A DNA stretch of 44,377 nucleotides, from NCBI GenBank assembly GCA_009937615.1, contig JAACFB010000033.1, positions 1 to 44,377 on the forward strand, in the 5' to 3' direction. Under the pieces are notes generated by a model that made no database searches, had not been told where the DNA came from, and worked only from the letters and a program-made list of their open reading frames with translations. Made by a program: the position numbers and the translations under genes. Source of the DNA: Gammaproteobacteria bacterium (lineage in GTDB: Bacteria; Pseudomonadota; Gammaproteobacteria; Steroidobacterales; Woeseiaceae). Positions 1 to 7,049 of this stretch are shown one piece after another (position 1 is the stretch's first letter; the number at the start of each line of letters is the position of its first letter).

Positions 1-87
1 GATAAGCTCGATCGCCGCGTCAGGAAATATAAAGAGAAGCTGGCCGATCACCGTGCCAGAGAATCACAAAAGAGAAAGTTCGTCTGA
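1..87 (+). CDS. hpf: Ribosome hibernation promoting factor, C-terminal end (partial)
   Basis: The window opens inside a gene whose last 28 codons are visible, ending in TGA at 85-87. The peptide begins DKLDRRVRKYKEKLADH and finishes with a basic tail, which matches the C-terminal helix of short-form HPF/YfiA proteins that bind the 30S subunit and promote 100S dimers in stationary phase. The call rests on this tail and on position: hpf directly precedes ptsN in the rpoN-hpf-ptsN-rapZ cluster of gammaproteobacteria. The start and the beta-alpha-beta core lie outside the window, so length and integrity cannot be judged. Confidence 0.8.
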   Translation, partial: DKLDRRVRKYKEKLADHRARESQKRKFV

Positions 88-91
88 TGCT

Positions 92-134
92 GCTTTTGTC
101 CCGTGCGGCTGAGCGGTCGCACGGGCGCAAAAGC
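92..134 (+). other. Strong intercistronic hairpin between hpf and ptsN
   Basis: The left arm 92-107 and right arm 118-134 form a long stem: a 7-bp outer helix (GCTTTTG with CAAAAGC), a small internal loop (1 versus 2 nt), and an 8-bp inner helix (CCCGTGCG with CGCACGGG) closed by a 10-nt loop. It begins 5 nt after the hpf stop and ends 20 nt before the ptsN start. There is no downstream T-tract, so it is not a canonical intrinsic terminator. A role in mRNA processing, 3'-end protection of hpf or attenuation of ptsN is inference. Confidence 0.65.
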
Positions 135-154
135 ACCGATATTGCCCACATATC

Positions 155-649
155 ATGTTACTCGAAGAACTCATCAAGCCCGACAGCGTCTTGTGCAATG
201 CGCATGCTCGCAGTAAGAAACACTGCCTTGAGATCATCAGCGAGTTGCTTGCTCGGCCTGTCCCGGGTACTTCCAACGAAGAAATTTTCGACAGCCTGAT
301 CGACCGAGAGAGACTCGGCTGCACCAGTCTTGACGAGGGAGTGGCTTTCCCCCACTGCCGCATAGAGGGACTGGGCAGTAGTGTCGGAGCACTGATCAAA
401 TTAAGTGAGCCAGTAGAGTTCGATTCGCCGGATGGCGAGGCCGTGGATCTCGTCTTTGGGCTGCTGGTTCCAGACAAAGTCGACGATAGCCTGCATGCCG
501 AAGTCTGCAGTATCGCCGAGCTGCTCGGTGACCGGCGCTTGAGGCAGAAATTGCGAAGCGCCAGTTCCAGCGGCGAACTGTATGCCACCTTGCTCGCCAC
601 GGACACGCCGACGGAGCCCTCCGTGATTAAGGCGGCGCAGATCTCCTGA
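155..649 (+). CDS. ptsN: Nitrogen PTS EIIA component (EIIA-Ntr)
   Basis: A 164-residue cytosolic protein of the PtsN family, the terminal phospho-acceptor of the regulatory nitrogen phosphotransferase chain (PtsP-NPr-PtsN), which influences potassium transport and stress responses. The diagnostic active-site stretch EGVAFPHCRIEG lies at residues 61-72, with the phosphorylated histidine at about 67. The N-terminus (LLEELIKPDSVL, then a KK-x-LEIISEL helix) matches the family and supports the ATG at 155, although no Shine-Dalgarno sequence precedes it. Length is normal. It lies between hpf and rapZ as in other gammaproteobacteria. No NPr (ptsO) gene follows rapZ here, so the phosphodonor must be encoded elsewhere. 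Confidence 0.95.
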   Translation: MLLEELIKPDSVLCNAHARSKKHCLEIISELLARPVPGTSNEEIFDSLIDRERLGCTSLDEGVAFPHCRIEGLGSSVGALIKLSEPVEFDSPDGEAVDLVFGLLVPDKVDDSLHAEVCSIAELLGDRRLRQKLRSASSSGELYATLLATDTPTEPSVIKAAQIS

Positions 650-668
650 TGCCTTGCGTGACCGGCGC

Positions 669-677
669 GGAGGTGAT
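669..677 (+). promoter_or_regulatory. Near-perfect ribosome binding site of rapZ
   Basis: GGAGGTGAT lies 2 nt before the ATG at 680 and matches the anti-Shine-Dalgarno core over nine bases. It fixes the rapZ start. It is much stronger than the sites of neighbouring genes, which suggests rapZ is translated independently of ptsN. Confidence 0.7.
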
Positions 678-679
678 CT

Positions 680-1561
680 ATGCCGGGTGAAGGTGACGCA
701 CGTCTTATCATCGTCAGCGGACTGTCGGGTTCGGGTAAAACAGTTGCACTGCACGTTCTCGAAGATCTCGGCTACTACTGCGTCGACAACATACCGGCTT
801 CGCTGCTCCGATCTGTCGTCGACGAAGTAAGGTCCGGAGAACAGCCGGCGCGACTGCTGGCTGTCGGGGTCGACGCACGCAACCGACGTCGGGACCTCGA
901 GGCGCTGCCGGATCTCATCGGTGATCTGCGCAAGCAAGGCATCCAGACAGAGCTTCTATTCCTGCAAGCCAATGATGAAGTCCTGCTCAAACGCTACAGC
1001 GAATCTCGCCGGCGGCACCCGCTGTCCACGCACGGCACGGCTTTGCGGGCCGCGATTGCTGATGAGCGCGCGATGCTGACGGAGGTCGTTAACTCTGCGG
1101 ACCTGATCATCGATACGTCACGCCTGAGCATCTACGAACTTGCGACGACAATTCATCAACGCATCGACCGCCGCAAGCTCAGGACGCTTTCGGTCCTGAT
1201 TGAGTCCTTTGGCTTCAAGAATGGCATTCCCGCCGATGCCGACTTCGTCTTCGACTTGCGGTGCCTGCCCAATCCATACTGGACGCTCAAACTGCGCGGC
1301 TTGAACGGGCAGGACACTCAAGTAATCGAGTTCCTCGAAGCGCAGCCTGCATTCGTTGCAATGTACGAGGACATTCTCGCCTTTTTTAAGCGCTGGATTC
1401 CCGAATATGCCGACACACAGCGAGGCTACCTGACGGTAGCCGTTGGCTGCACAGGCGGACAGCACCGCTCTGTGTGCATGGTCGACAAACTTTCGGCCGC
1501 GTTGCGTGACGTGCACGAGCCGATTCTCGTACGCCATAACGAAATCAGCGACCAGTCCTGA
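680..1561 (+). CDS. rapZ: RNase adapter protein RapZ, nucleotide-binding
   Basis: A 293-residue RapZ/YvcJ-family P-loop protein. The Walker A motif GLSGSGKT is at residues 14-21 and the family stretch YYCVDNIP follows at about 32-39. The C-terminal RNA-binding domain carries the conserved VGCTGGQHRSV segment near residue 252. In E. coli RapZ senses glucosamine-6-phosphate and delivers the small RNA GlmZ to RNase E. Whether an equivalent small RNA exists in this organism cannot be seen, so the conserved role is nucleotide/metabolite sensing. Length (usual 280-295) and start are normal. It follows ptsN by 30 nt and is probably in the same operon. Confidence 0.95.
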   Translation: MPGEGDARLIIVSGLSGSGKTVALHVLEDLGYYCVDNIPASLLRSVVDEVRSGEQPARLLAVGVDARNRRRDLEALPDLIGDLRKQGIQTELLFLQANDEVLLKRYSESRRRHPLSTHGTALRAAIADERAMLTEVVNSADLIIDTSRLSIYELATTIHQRIDRRKLRTLSVLIESFGFKNGIPADADFVFDLRCLPNPYWTLKLRGLNGQDTQVIEFLEAQPAFVAMYEDILAFFKRWIPEYADTQRGYLTVAVGCTGGQHRSVCMVDKLSAALRDVHEPILVRHNEISDQS

Positions 1562-1639
1562 GTCTGGCAAGCCCGCCGGGTCGCGTAGCCTGCAATCGTC
1601 AAGACGGTTACACTCCGCGTAATTCGACGGGGCACGCTC

Positions 1640-2989
1640 ATGGAAGCCAGAGAACTCACCAAGGCCAACCTGAAACTGTTGCGCGAGCAGCTCGACAGTG
1701 GCCGCATGCGGGCGGCACGATTGATGATCCATAGCCTCCACCCGTCCGAAGTTGCGCGCCTGCTGGAATCGGTGCCTCTGCGCGAACGCGCAGTCCTCTG
1801 GGAAATGGTCGATGCCGATGACGAGGGTGACGTCCTCGTCGAAGTTGCCGATGAAGTCCGCGATGGCCTTATCGAAGGCATGCAGACCGAGGACCTGATT
1901 GCCGCCACCGAAGGCATGGAAGTTGACGACCTTGCTGATCTGCTGATCGATCTCCCCGAGACCATAACGCAGCAGGTCCTGCAGTCGCTTGACGGCCAGG
2001 ATCGTGAACGCTTGCGCCAGGTGCTGGCCTACGACGAAAACTCCGCGGGCGGCCTGATGAACATCGATATCGTAACGGTTCGGCCGGACGTCACGCTGGA
2101 GGTCGTAGCCCGTTACCTCAGAGCACGTGGCGACATGCCCGACGGCACCGACTCGATATTCGTCGTTAACCGCAAAAATGAGTACCAGGGTGCCCTTTAC
2201 CTGTCGCGCCTGTTATCCAACGATCCCGACGTTGTTGTTGCCAATGTCATGTCGACCCAGATCTTACCGATCCCGGCACACACGCCGTCGGCTCAGGTTG
2301 TCTGGGAGTTCGAGAATCGGGATTTGCTATCGGCGCCCGTGGTCGACGACGATTATCGTGTCGTCGGCCGAATCACGGTCGACGACGTTGTCGACGAGAT
2401 CCGTGACGAAGCGGAACACTCATTTATGAGCGCCGCCGGTCTCGACGAGGAATTTGACATGTTTGCGCCTGTGGTCAAGAGCGCGACCCGCAGGGCACTT
2501 TGGCTCGGCGTCAACCTCTGCACCGCTTTCCTGGCCGCTGCTGTCGTCGACATTTTTCAGACGACGCTCGACAAAATAGTGCTGTTGGCCGTTCTCATGC
2601 CGGTGGTTCCCAGCATGGGCGGCGTCGCAGGCAACCAATCGCTGACGATCATTACGCGGGCGATCGCGCTCGGACAAATCGATCGCAGTAATGCAAGGCG
2701 CATATTGCGCAAGGAGCTGCTCGTCGGGCTGCTCAATGGTCTTGGCTGGGCTGTCGTTGTTGCCGCCTTTACCTACCTGTGGTTCGGAGATATGCGTATC
2801 GGAGGCGTAATAGGGGCGGCGATGCTCATCAACCTGTTTGTTGCCGCGTTGGCCGGCTTCACGATTCCTTTGGCGCTGAAGAGAATGCAGATCGATCCGG
2901 CGCTCGCCGGCGGAGTGGTGCTGACGACGGTCACCGACGTCATCGGCTACATGACTTTTCTTGGCCTAGGCGCAGCATTTTTACTCTGA
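1640..2989 (+). CDS. mgtE: Magnesium transporter MgtE
   Basis: A 449-residue inner-membrane Mg2+ channel of the MgtE family. Domain order is an acidic helical N-domain (about 1-130), a pair of CBS domains (about 135-255, including MNIDIVTVRPDVTLEVVARYLR and VVDDDYRVVGRITVDDVVDEI), then five transmembrane helices from about 285. The pore signature PSMGGVAGNQSL lies near residue 330, and the Mg2+-selecting aspartate is in TDVIGYMTFLG near the C-terminus. The cytosolic part closes the pore when Mg2+ is high. In many proteobacteria mgtE closes the rpoN-ptsN-rapZ-npr cluster; here it directly follows rapZ after 78 nt. No M-box riboswitch is visible in that gap. Confidence 0.95.
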   Translation: MEARELTKANLKLLREQLDSGRMRAARLMIHSLHPSEVARLLESVPLRERAVLWEMVDADDEGDVLVEVADEVRDGLIEGMQTEDLIAATEGMEVDDLADLLIDLPETITQQVLQSLDGQDRERLRQVLAYDENSAGGLMNIDIVTVRPDVTLEVVARYLRARGDMPDGTDSIFVVNRKNEYQGALYLSRLLSNDPDVVVANVMSTQILPIPAHTPSAQVVWEFENRDLLSAPVVDDDYRVVGRITVDDVVDEIRDEAEHSFMSAAGLDEEFDMFAPVVKSATRRALWLGVNLCTAFLAAAVVDIFQTTLDKIVLLAVLMPVVPSMGGVAGNQSLTIITRAIALGQIDRSNARRILRKELLVGLLNGLGWAVVVAAFTYLWFGDMRIGGVIGAAMLINLFVAALAGFTIPLALKRMQIDPALAGGVVLTTVTDVIGYMTFLGLGAAFLL

Positions 2990-2994
2990 TTCAG
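2976..2994 (+). repeat. 19-nt exact repeat, copy 1 (over the mgtE stop codon)
   Basis: CATTTTTACTCTGATTCAG occurs here, spanning the last codons and stop of mgtE, and again at 32090-32108 upstream of the pcm-like gene. The flanks are unrelated on both sides. The function is unknown. Confidence 0.6.
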
Positions 2995-3003
2995 CGTGCG
3001 CGG

Positions 3004-4260
3004 TTACTCTGGCGCTTCACCGACGGACCCCTGCAACTGCGTTTGCGTGCCGTGCAATGAACTGAGGTCCTTGCGGATCCAGCTCGGCGCAAACAGTCGT
3101 GGCACATCGGCGCCCATGACAAAATCAAGCAGCTGATCCTTGACCTTCATCGCGTCGCGATAGCCAAGCGCAATCAGTTCCCGAGTATAGGCCCGTTCGA
3201 ACAGCAGGAAGCTCAACAGTCGATTCTCCTCGCGCCGTGGCCCCCCAAGCCCCCGGAGTAAACCGCGTATCGCCAACGGGAGCTGCTGTCGGTATTTGTA
3301 CGCTATTTCGCGCAAGTCCTCGCTCGGAACAATCAACATGGTATCGATGGCCCGCATTTTTGCCATCGCGCCGGTACGATGGTCGGGGTGCACGGCGTCG
3401 ATCATCTGATTGATTCGGGTCATTCGCTCGAGGTCCGAGTAAAGACCGTCCATGAACAACGTGTCGAGCATGTACCCTGCTATCTGCGCAAAACTCGGGA
3501 ACGGTTGCTGCTTTCCGGTCGGCGCTACCGTATCTGCCGTTTCATCACGCACGCCGATCACCAGTATGCGATCCGCGCCCAGGTGGATCGCGGGACTCAG
3601 CGGGGTTGCCTGACGCATGGCGCCGTCACCAAAGTATTCGGCACCCAGTCTCACGGGCGGGAAAATCATCGGAACCGCAATGCTCGCCATAAGATGATCC
3701 AAATGCAGGTCGCCGCGTACGCCGAGACGCCTTGTCCGTGACCAGCCGGGTTGGGTCCGCGCTGCCTGGAAAAACGACGTAGACCGCGCAGACCCGTACC
3801 CAGCCGCCGTCACGGCGACGGCGTCAAGATAACCATCGTCGATGGCATCCTGGATACGGGGAAAGCGAATATTGCGGCTGAGCAAAGCACGAAGCGGGGC
3901 ATTGTCCAGCAGCGACCTCGGCGTACCGACCAGAAAGCCGCCAAGCACGATCGCGGCCATCCAGTGAAGGCTGCTCTTCAGCATCGTCCGTCGATCCGTG
4001 CGAAAAACCTGGTCGCAATGAAAGTTACTCCAGACGCGATCCAGCTCGGCAACGGCGACGCGGAATCGCCGCGCCTTGCTTGCAAGGACGACGGAGTTGA
4101 TGGCGCCCGCGGACGTGCCGCTGATTACCGAAAACGGGTTCGGGGAGCGCTTTGGAAGTAGCTCTGCGATCGCTTTCAGCGCGCCGACTTGAAATGCCCC
4201 GCGAGCGCCGCCGCCGGGCAGAACCAGGGCGGCTCTAGTCTGTTGTCGCTTCATGTCCAT
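3004..4260 (-). CDS. Patatin-like phospholipase family protein
   Basis: A serine hydrolase of the patatin family. The oxyanion motif GGGARGAF appears close to the N-terminus, the nucleophile elbow GTSAG about 30 residues later, and the catalytic aspartate in the DGA of YFGDGAMRQATPL, so the Ser-Asp dyad is intact. A short hydrophobic segment (MAAIVLGGFLVG) near residue 110 may bind membrane. No signal peptide is visible, so it is probably cytosolic or membrane-associated, acting on phospholipid or lysophospholipid acyl esters. The start is uncertain: ATG at 4260 is used here (418 aa), ATG at 4254 and TTG at 4281 are possible, and none has a strong ribosome binding site. It is convergent with mgtE and divergent from the peroxiredoxin gene. 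Physiological substrate unknown. Confidence 0.9.
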   Translation of the reverse strand: MDMKRQQTRAALVLPGGGARGAFQVGALKAIAELLPKRSPNPFSVISGTSAGAINSVVLASKARRFRVAVAELDRVWSNFHCDQVFRTDRRTMLKSSLHWMAAIVLGGFLVGTPRSLLDNAPLRALLSRNIRFPRIQDAIDDGYLDAVAVTAAGYGSARSTSFFQAARTQPGWSRTRRLGVRGDLHLDHLMASIAVPMIFPPVRLGAEYFGDGAMRQATPLSPAIHLGADRILVIGVRDETADTVAPTGKQQPFPSFAQIAGYMLDTLFMDGLYSDLERMTRINQMIDAVHPDHRTGAMAKMRAIDTMLIVPSEDLREIAYKYRQQLPLAIRGLLRGLGGPRREENRLLSFLLFERAYTRELIALGYRDAMKVKDQLLDFVMGADVPRLFAPSWIRKDLSSLHGTQTQLQGSVGEAPE

Positions 4261-4283
4261 CGTCGCGCATTCGCCTGTCAATA

Positions 4284-4311
4284 TTGCCTGAACCGGAGCA
4301 AACCGTATTAT
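4284..4311 (+). promoter_or_regulatory. Candidate sigma-70 promoter for the peroxiredoxin gene
   Basis: TTGCCT (4284-4289), a 16-bp spacer and TATTAT (4306-4311) read toward the peroxiredoxin start at 4383. The predicted leader is about 65 nt. The -10 overlaps the oppositely oriented -10 of the lipase promoter. Spotted by eye. Confidence 0.45.
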
Positions 4312-4333
4312 AGTGACGAGTATCCCCGGTCAA
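4307..4333 (-). promoter_or_regulatory. Candidate sigma-70 promoter for the patatin-like gene
   Basis: On the minus strand TTGACC (4333-4328) and a consensus TATAAT (4312-4307) are separated by 15 bp, slightly short of optimal. Transcription would start near 4300, shortly before the candidate start codons at 4281 (TTG) and 4260 (ATG). Confidence 0.45.
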
Positions 4334-4382
4334 ACATCCGGAAACGTATACTTGAACCATACACCAGCACGAACTTGACCCC

Positions 4383-4937
4383 ATGAAATGCCCAACCTCG
4401 ACGATTTTGCTCCTGCTGTCACTGCTGGCTCTCGCCGTGACCGCCCGCGCCAACGATCTGATCGAGATCGGCCAGCCGGCGCCGGAATTCGAGCTGTCGG
4501 ATCAGATCGGGCAGCTGCATTCGTTGGAGGACTACCGCGACCAGTGGGTCGTCCTGTACTTTTATCCGAAAGATCAAACGCCGGGTTGCACGACCGAGGC
4601 CTGTGAGTTTCGGGATAACATCTTTGCGTTCAAACAAGCCAACGCGCAGATTCTGGGCGTCAGCTTCGATGACGCTGAATCACATCAGAAATTTGCGGAG
4701 CGCTATAACCTGCCTTTTCCGTTGCTCGCCGACGTAGAGGGCAAAGCCGCAGAGGCGTATGGCGTCCAGACCAAGATGTTTGGCATGCGGTTTGCCAAAC
4801 GCGAAACATTTCTTATCGATCCAGCCGGAATTGTTGCCAAACACTATAAGGATGTGGATCCGGACGGCCACTCCATAGAAGTACTTGGCGACCTTACGGC
4901 ATTAGAAAGCAACCGAAGAATTAATGCAGAGCCTTGA
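4383..4937 (+). CDS. Exported peroxiredoxin, Bcp/AhpC-TSA family
   Basis: A 184-residue thiol peroxidase. Residues 1-23 are a signal peptide (a leucine/alanine-rich core ending TARA before NDLIEIG), so the mature protein is probably periplasmic; most Bcp proteins are cytosolic. The mature part has the thioredoxin-fold peroxiredoxin motif FYPKDQTPGCTTEACEF, with the peroxidatic cysteine at 69 and the Bcp-type second cysteine at 74. FLIDPAGIVAKHYKDVDPDGH is the usual C-terminal strand. It would reduce hydroperoxides using a periplasmic thiol donor. No ribosome binding site is evident before the ATG. Its 3' end overlaps the convergent VWA gene by 17 bp. Confidence 0.93.
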   Translation: MKCPTSTILLLLSLLALAVTARANDLIEIGQPAPEFELSDQIGQLHSLEDYRDQWVVLYFYPKDQTPGCTTEACEFRDNIFAFKQANAQILGVSFDDAESHQKFAERYNLPFPLLADVEGKAAEAYGVQTKMFGMRFAKRETFLIDPAGIVAKHYKDVDPDGHSIEVLGDLTALESNRRINAEP

Positions 4938-6096
4938 TCCCATCGTCCAGGCCGGCAATAGTCAGTGGGTACATACGGTCATCCATTAATTCTTGAGTGA
5001 TCTTCACCGACGGCGTGTAAGCCCAGCGTTTTTTCGGCTCTGGATTCAGCCAGATCGCCTTGGGATAGGCGTTCAACAGCCGCTTTATCCAAACTGCTCC
5101 CGGCTCTTCATTCCAGTGTTCGACACTGCCGCCAGCATAGACTATTTCATACGGGCTCATCGTCGCATCGCCGACAAAAATCAGTTTGTAATCAGCACCG
5201 TATTTATGCGTGATGTCGAGTGTGGGAACGCGCTCCGCGTGACGGCGACGGTTGTCTTTCCACAGGCTCTCATAAATGAAATTATGAAAGTAGAAATACT
5301 CGAGATGCTTGAATTCGCTGCGAGCCGCGGAGAATAATTCCTCACAGTCGCGCACATGATCGTCCATCGAGCCACCGATATCGAGGCAGAGCAGGACTTT
5401 GACGGCGTTGTGCCGTTCCGGGACCATCCGGATGTCGAGCAGGCCGGCGTTTCGCGCCGTCTTGTCGATCGTGTCGTCGAGATCGAGTTGATCGGCTGCG
5501 CCCTCCCGAGCGAACTTACGCAGCCGCCTGAGGGCAACCTTGATATTCCGCGTTCCGAGTTCGACCGAATCGTCAAGATTACGATATTCACGTCGATCCC
5601 AGACCTTGACGGCCCGTCGGTTGCGTGACCCGTTCTGTCCGATACGAATGCCTTCCGGGTTGAAACCATAGGCACCGAACGGAGACGTGCCTGCCGTTCC
5701 TATCCACTTGTTGCCACCTTCATGCCGCTCGCGCTGCTCGTCGAGTCGCTCCTGCAGCGCCTTCATGAGTTCCTCAAAGCCACCCAGCGCCTCGATCTTC
5801 GCCCGCTCCTCTTCGCTGAGCAAAAGCTCGGCCTGGCGTTTCAACCACTCATCCGGAATATCCTGCATCAGGTCCGCCATGGAGTCCTCGACGCCTTCGA
5901 AATACGCCGCGAATATTCGGTCAAAACGATCGAGCTTGGATTCGTCTTTGACGAGACACGCGCGCGACAGGAAGTAAAAATCGTCAATACTCTGCCCGGC
6001 CACGCCGCGTTTCATTGCCTCGAGAAGCGTCAATAACTCGGTTATCGACGTATTCATTCCGCCATCGCGAAGCAGGAAGAAAAAAGGAATCAGCAT
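4921..6096 (-). CDS. VWA domain-containing CoxE-like protein
   Basis: A 391-residue cytosolic protein of the VWA/CoxE family, which is normally encoded beside a MoxR AAA+ ATPase, as here (7-nt-or-less gap, MoxR upstream). The N-terminus (LIPFFFLLRDGG, then TELLTLLEAM) matches the family and supports the ATG at 6096 over the internal ATG at 6057. The C-terminal von Willebrand A domain starts near 230. Its metal-ion site motif is DIGGSMDD (residues 239-246), a DxGxS form in which the middle serine of the classical DxSxS is glycine. The related CoxE-CoxD and MoxR-VWA pairs act as metal-insertion or complex-assembly chaperones. The client here is unknown. Confidence 0.9.
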   Translation of the reverse strand: MLIPFFFLLRDGGMNTSITELLTLLEAMKRGVAGQSIDDFYFLSRACLVKDESKLDRFDRIFAAYFEGVEDSMADLMQDIPDEWLKRQAELLLSEEERAKIEALGGFEELMKALQERLDEQRERHEGGNKWIGTAGTSPFGAYGFNPEGIRIGQNGSRNRRAVKVWDRREYRNLDDSVELGTRNIKVALRRLRKFAREGAADQLDLDDTIDKTARNAGLLDIRMVPERHNAVKVLLCLDIGGSMDDHVRDCEELFSAARSEFKHLEYFYFHNFIYESLWKDNRRRHAERVPTLDITHKYGADYKLIFVGDATMSPYEIVYAGGSVEHWNEEPGAVWIKRLLNAYPKAIWLNPEPKKRWAYTPSVKITQELMDDRMYPLTIAGLDDGIKALH

Positions 6097-6102
6097 GGCT
6101 TG

Positions 6103-6960
6103 CTACTGCTGGCTGGATCGCCGGTTCAGGAAGACCAGTTGTTCGAAGAGATGCACATCCTGCTCGTTCTTGAGTAAAGCCCCGTAGAGCGGCGGGATCG
6201 CCGTGCGGCTATCGTCTGACCGCAGCGCTTCAGGCGGAATGTCCTCGGCAAGCAAGAGCTTAAGCCAGTCCAGCAGTTCCGACGTCGATGGTTTTTTCTT
6301 CAGCCCGGGTACGTCGCGAATCCTGTAAAACGCGTTTAGCGCCTCCTTCAGCAGGGCTTTCTTGAGCCCGGGGTAATGCACGTCGACAATTTGCTCCATC
6401 GTTTTCGCGTCGGGAAACTTGATGTAATGAAAGAAGCAGCGGCGCAGAAAAGCGTCAGGCAGATCCTTCTCGTTGTTGCTGGTAATGATGATGATTGGCC
6501 GATGACCAGCCTTGATCAGCTGCCGGGTTTCATACACGTAGAACTCCATTCGATCGAGCTCCCGCAACAGGTCGTTCGGAAACTCGATATCAGCCTTGTC
6601 GACTTCATCGATTAACAAGACAGGCTGCGTGTCGGACTCGAAAGCTTCCCATATCTTGCCGCGAACGATGTAATTAGCGATATCGTGCACGCGATCATCG
6701 CCAAGCTGCGAATCGCGCAACCGGGCTACAGCGTCGTACTCGTAGAGACCTTGCTGTGCTTTAGTCGTTGATTTGATGTGCCACTCGTACAATGGCCGGC
6801 CAAGCGAGTTGGCCACCTCGATGGCCAGCTGCGTTTTGCCCGTGCCCGGCTCACCCTTTATGAGTATCGGGCGCTCGAGGGTCACCGCGGCGTTCACGGC
6901 CATCATCAGGTCGTCGGTCGCAACATAGGTGCTGGTGCCGGTAAATTTCTGGTCTGTCAT
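6103..6960 (-). CDS. MoxR-family AAA+ ATPase
   Basis: A 285-residue ATPase with Walker A GEPGTGKT at residues 36-43, Walker B VLLIDEVDKAD at about 114-124, sensor-1 ITSNNEKDLPDAFLRRC, and a MoxR-type lid domain after about 215. MoxR proteins form ring ATPases that remodel partner complexes together with VWA proteins; the partner is the next gene downstream. The start is supported by a purine-rich GGAAAGAG site just upstream. The two genes form a two-gene operon on the minus strand, and no obvious client enzyme gene lies beside them. Confidence 0.93.
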   Translation of the reverse strand: MTDQKFTGTSTYVATDDLMMAVNAAVTLERPILIKGEPGTGKTQLAIEVANSLGRPLYEWHIKSTTKAQQGLYEYDAVARLRDSQLGDDRVHDIANYIVRGKIWEAFESDTQPVLLIDEVDKADIEFPNDLLRELDRMEFYVYETRQLIKAGHRPIIIITSNNEKDLPDAFLRRCFFHYIKFPDAKTMEQIVDVHYPGLKKALLKEALNAFYRIRDVPGLKKKPSTSELLDWLKLLLAEDIPPEALRSDDSRTAIPPLYGALLKNEQDVHLFEQLVFLNRRSSQQ

Positions 6961-7049
6961 GTTCTCTTTCCGGGTGGCTCATGCGCAGCAGCAATCTTAC
7001 CGGAAAATCAGCTCGGACCCCTGCTGCAGAAAATCGCCGGATCGCGGCT

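Noticed and set aside
2976..2994. The 19-nt repeat as an attachment site of an integrated element spanning 2976-32108
   Set aside because: Everything between the two copies is core metabolism with no integrase, transposase or phage gene, so it is not an integrated element.
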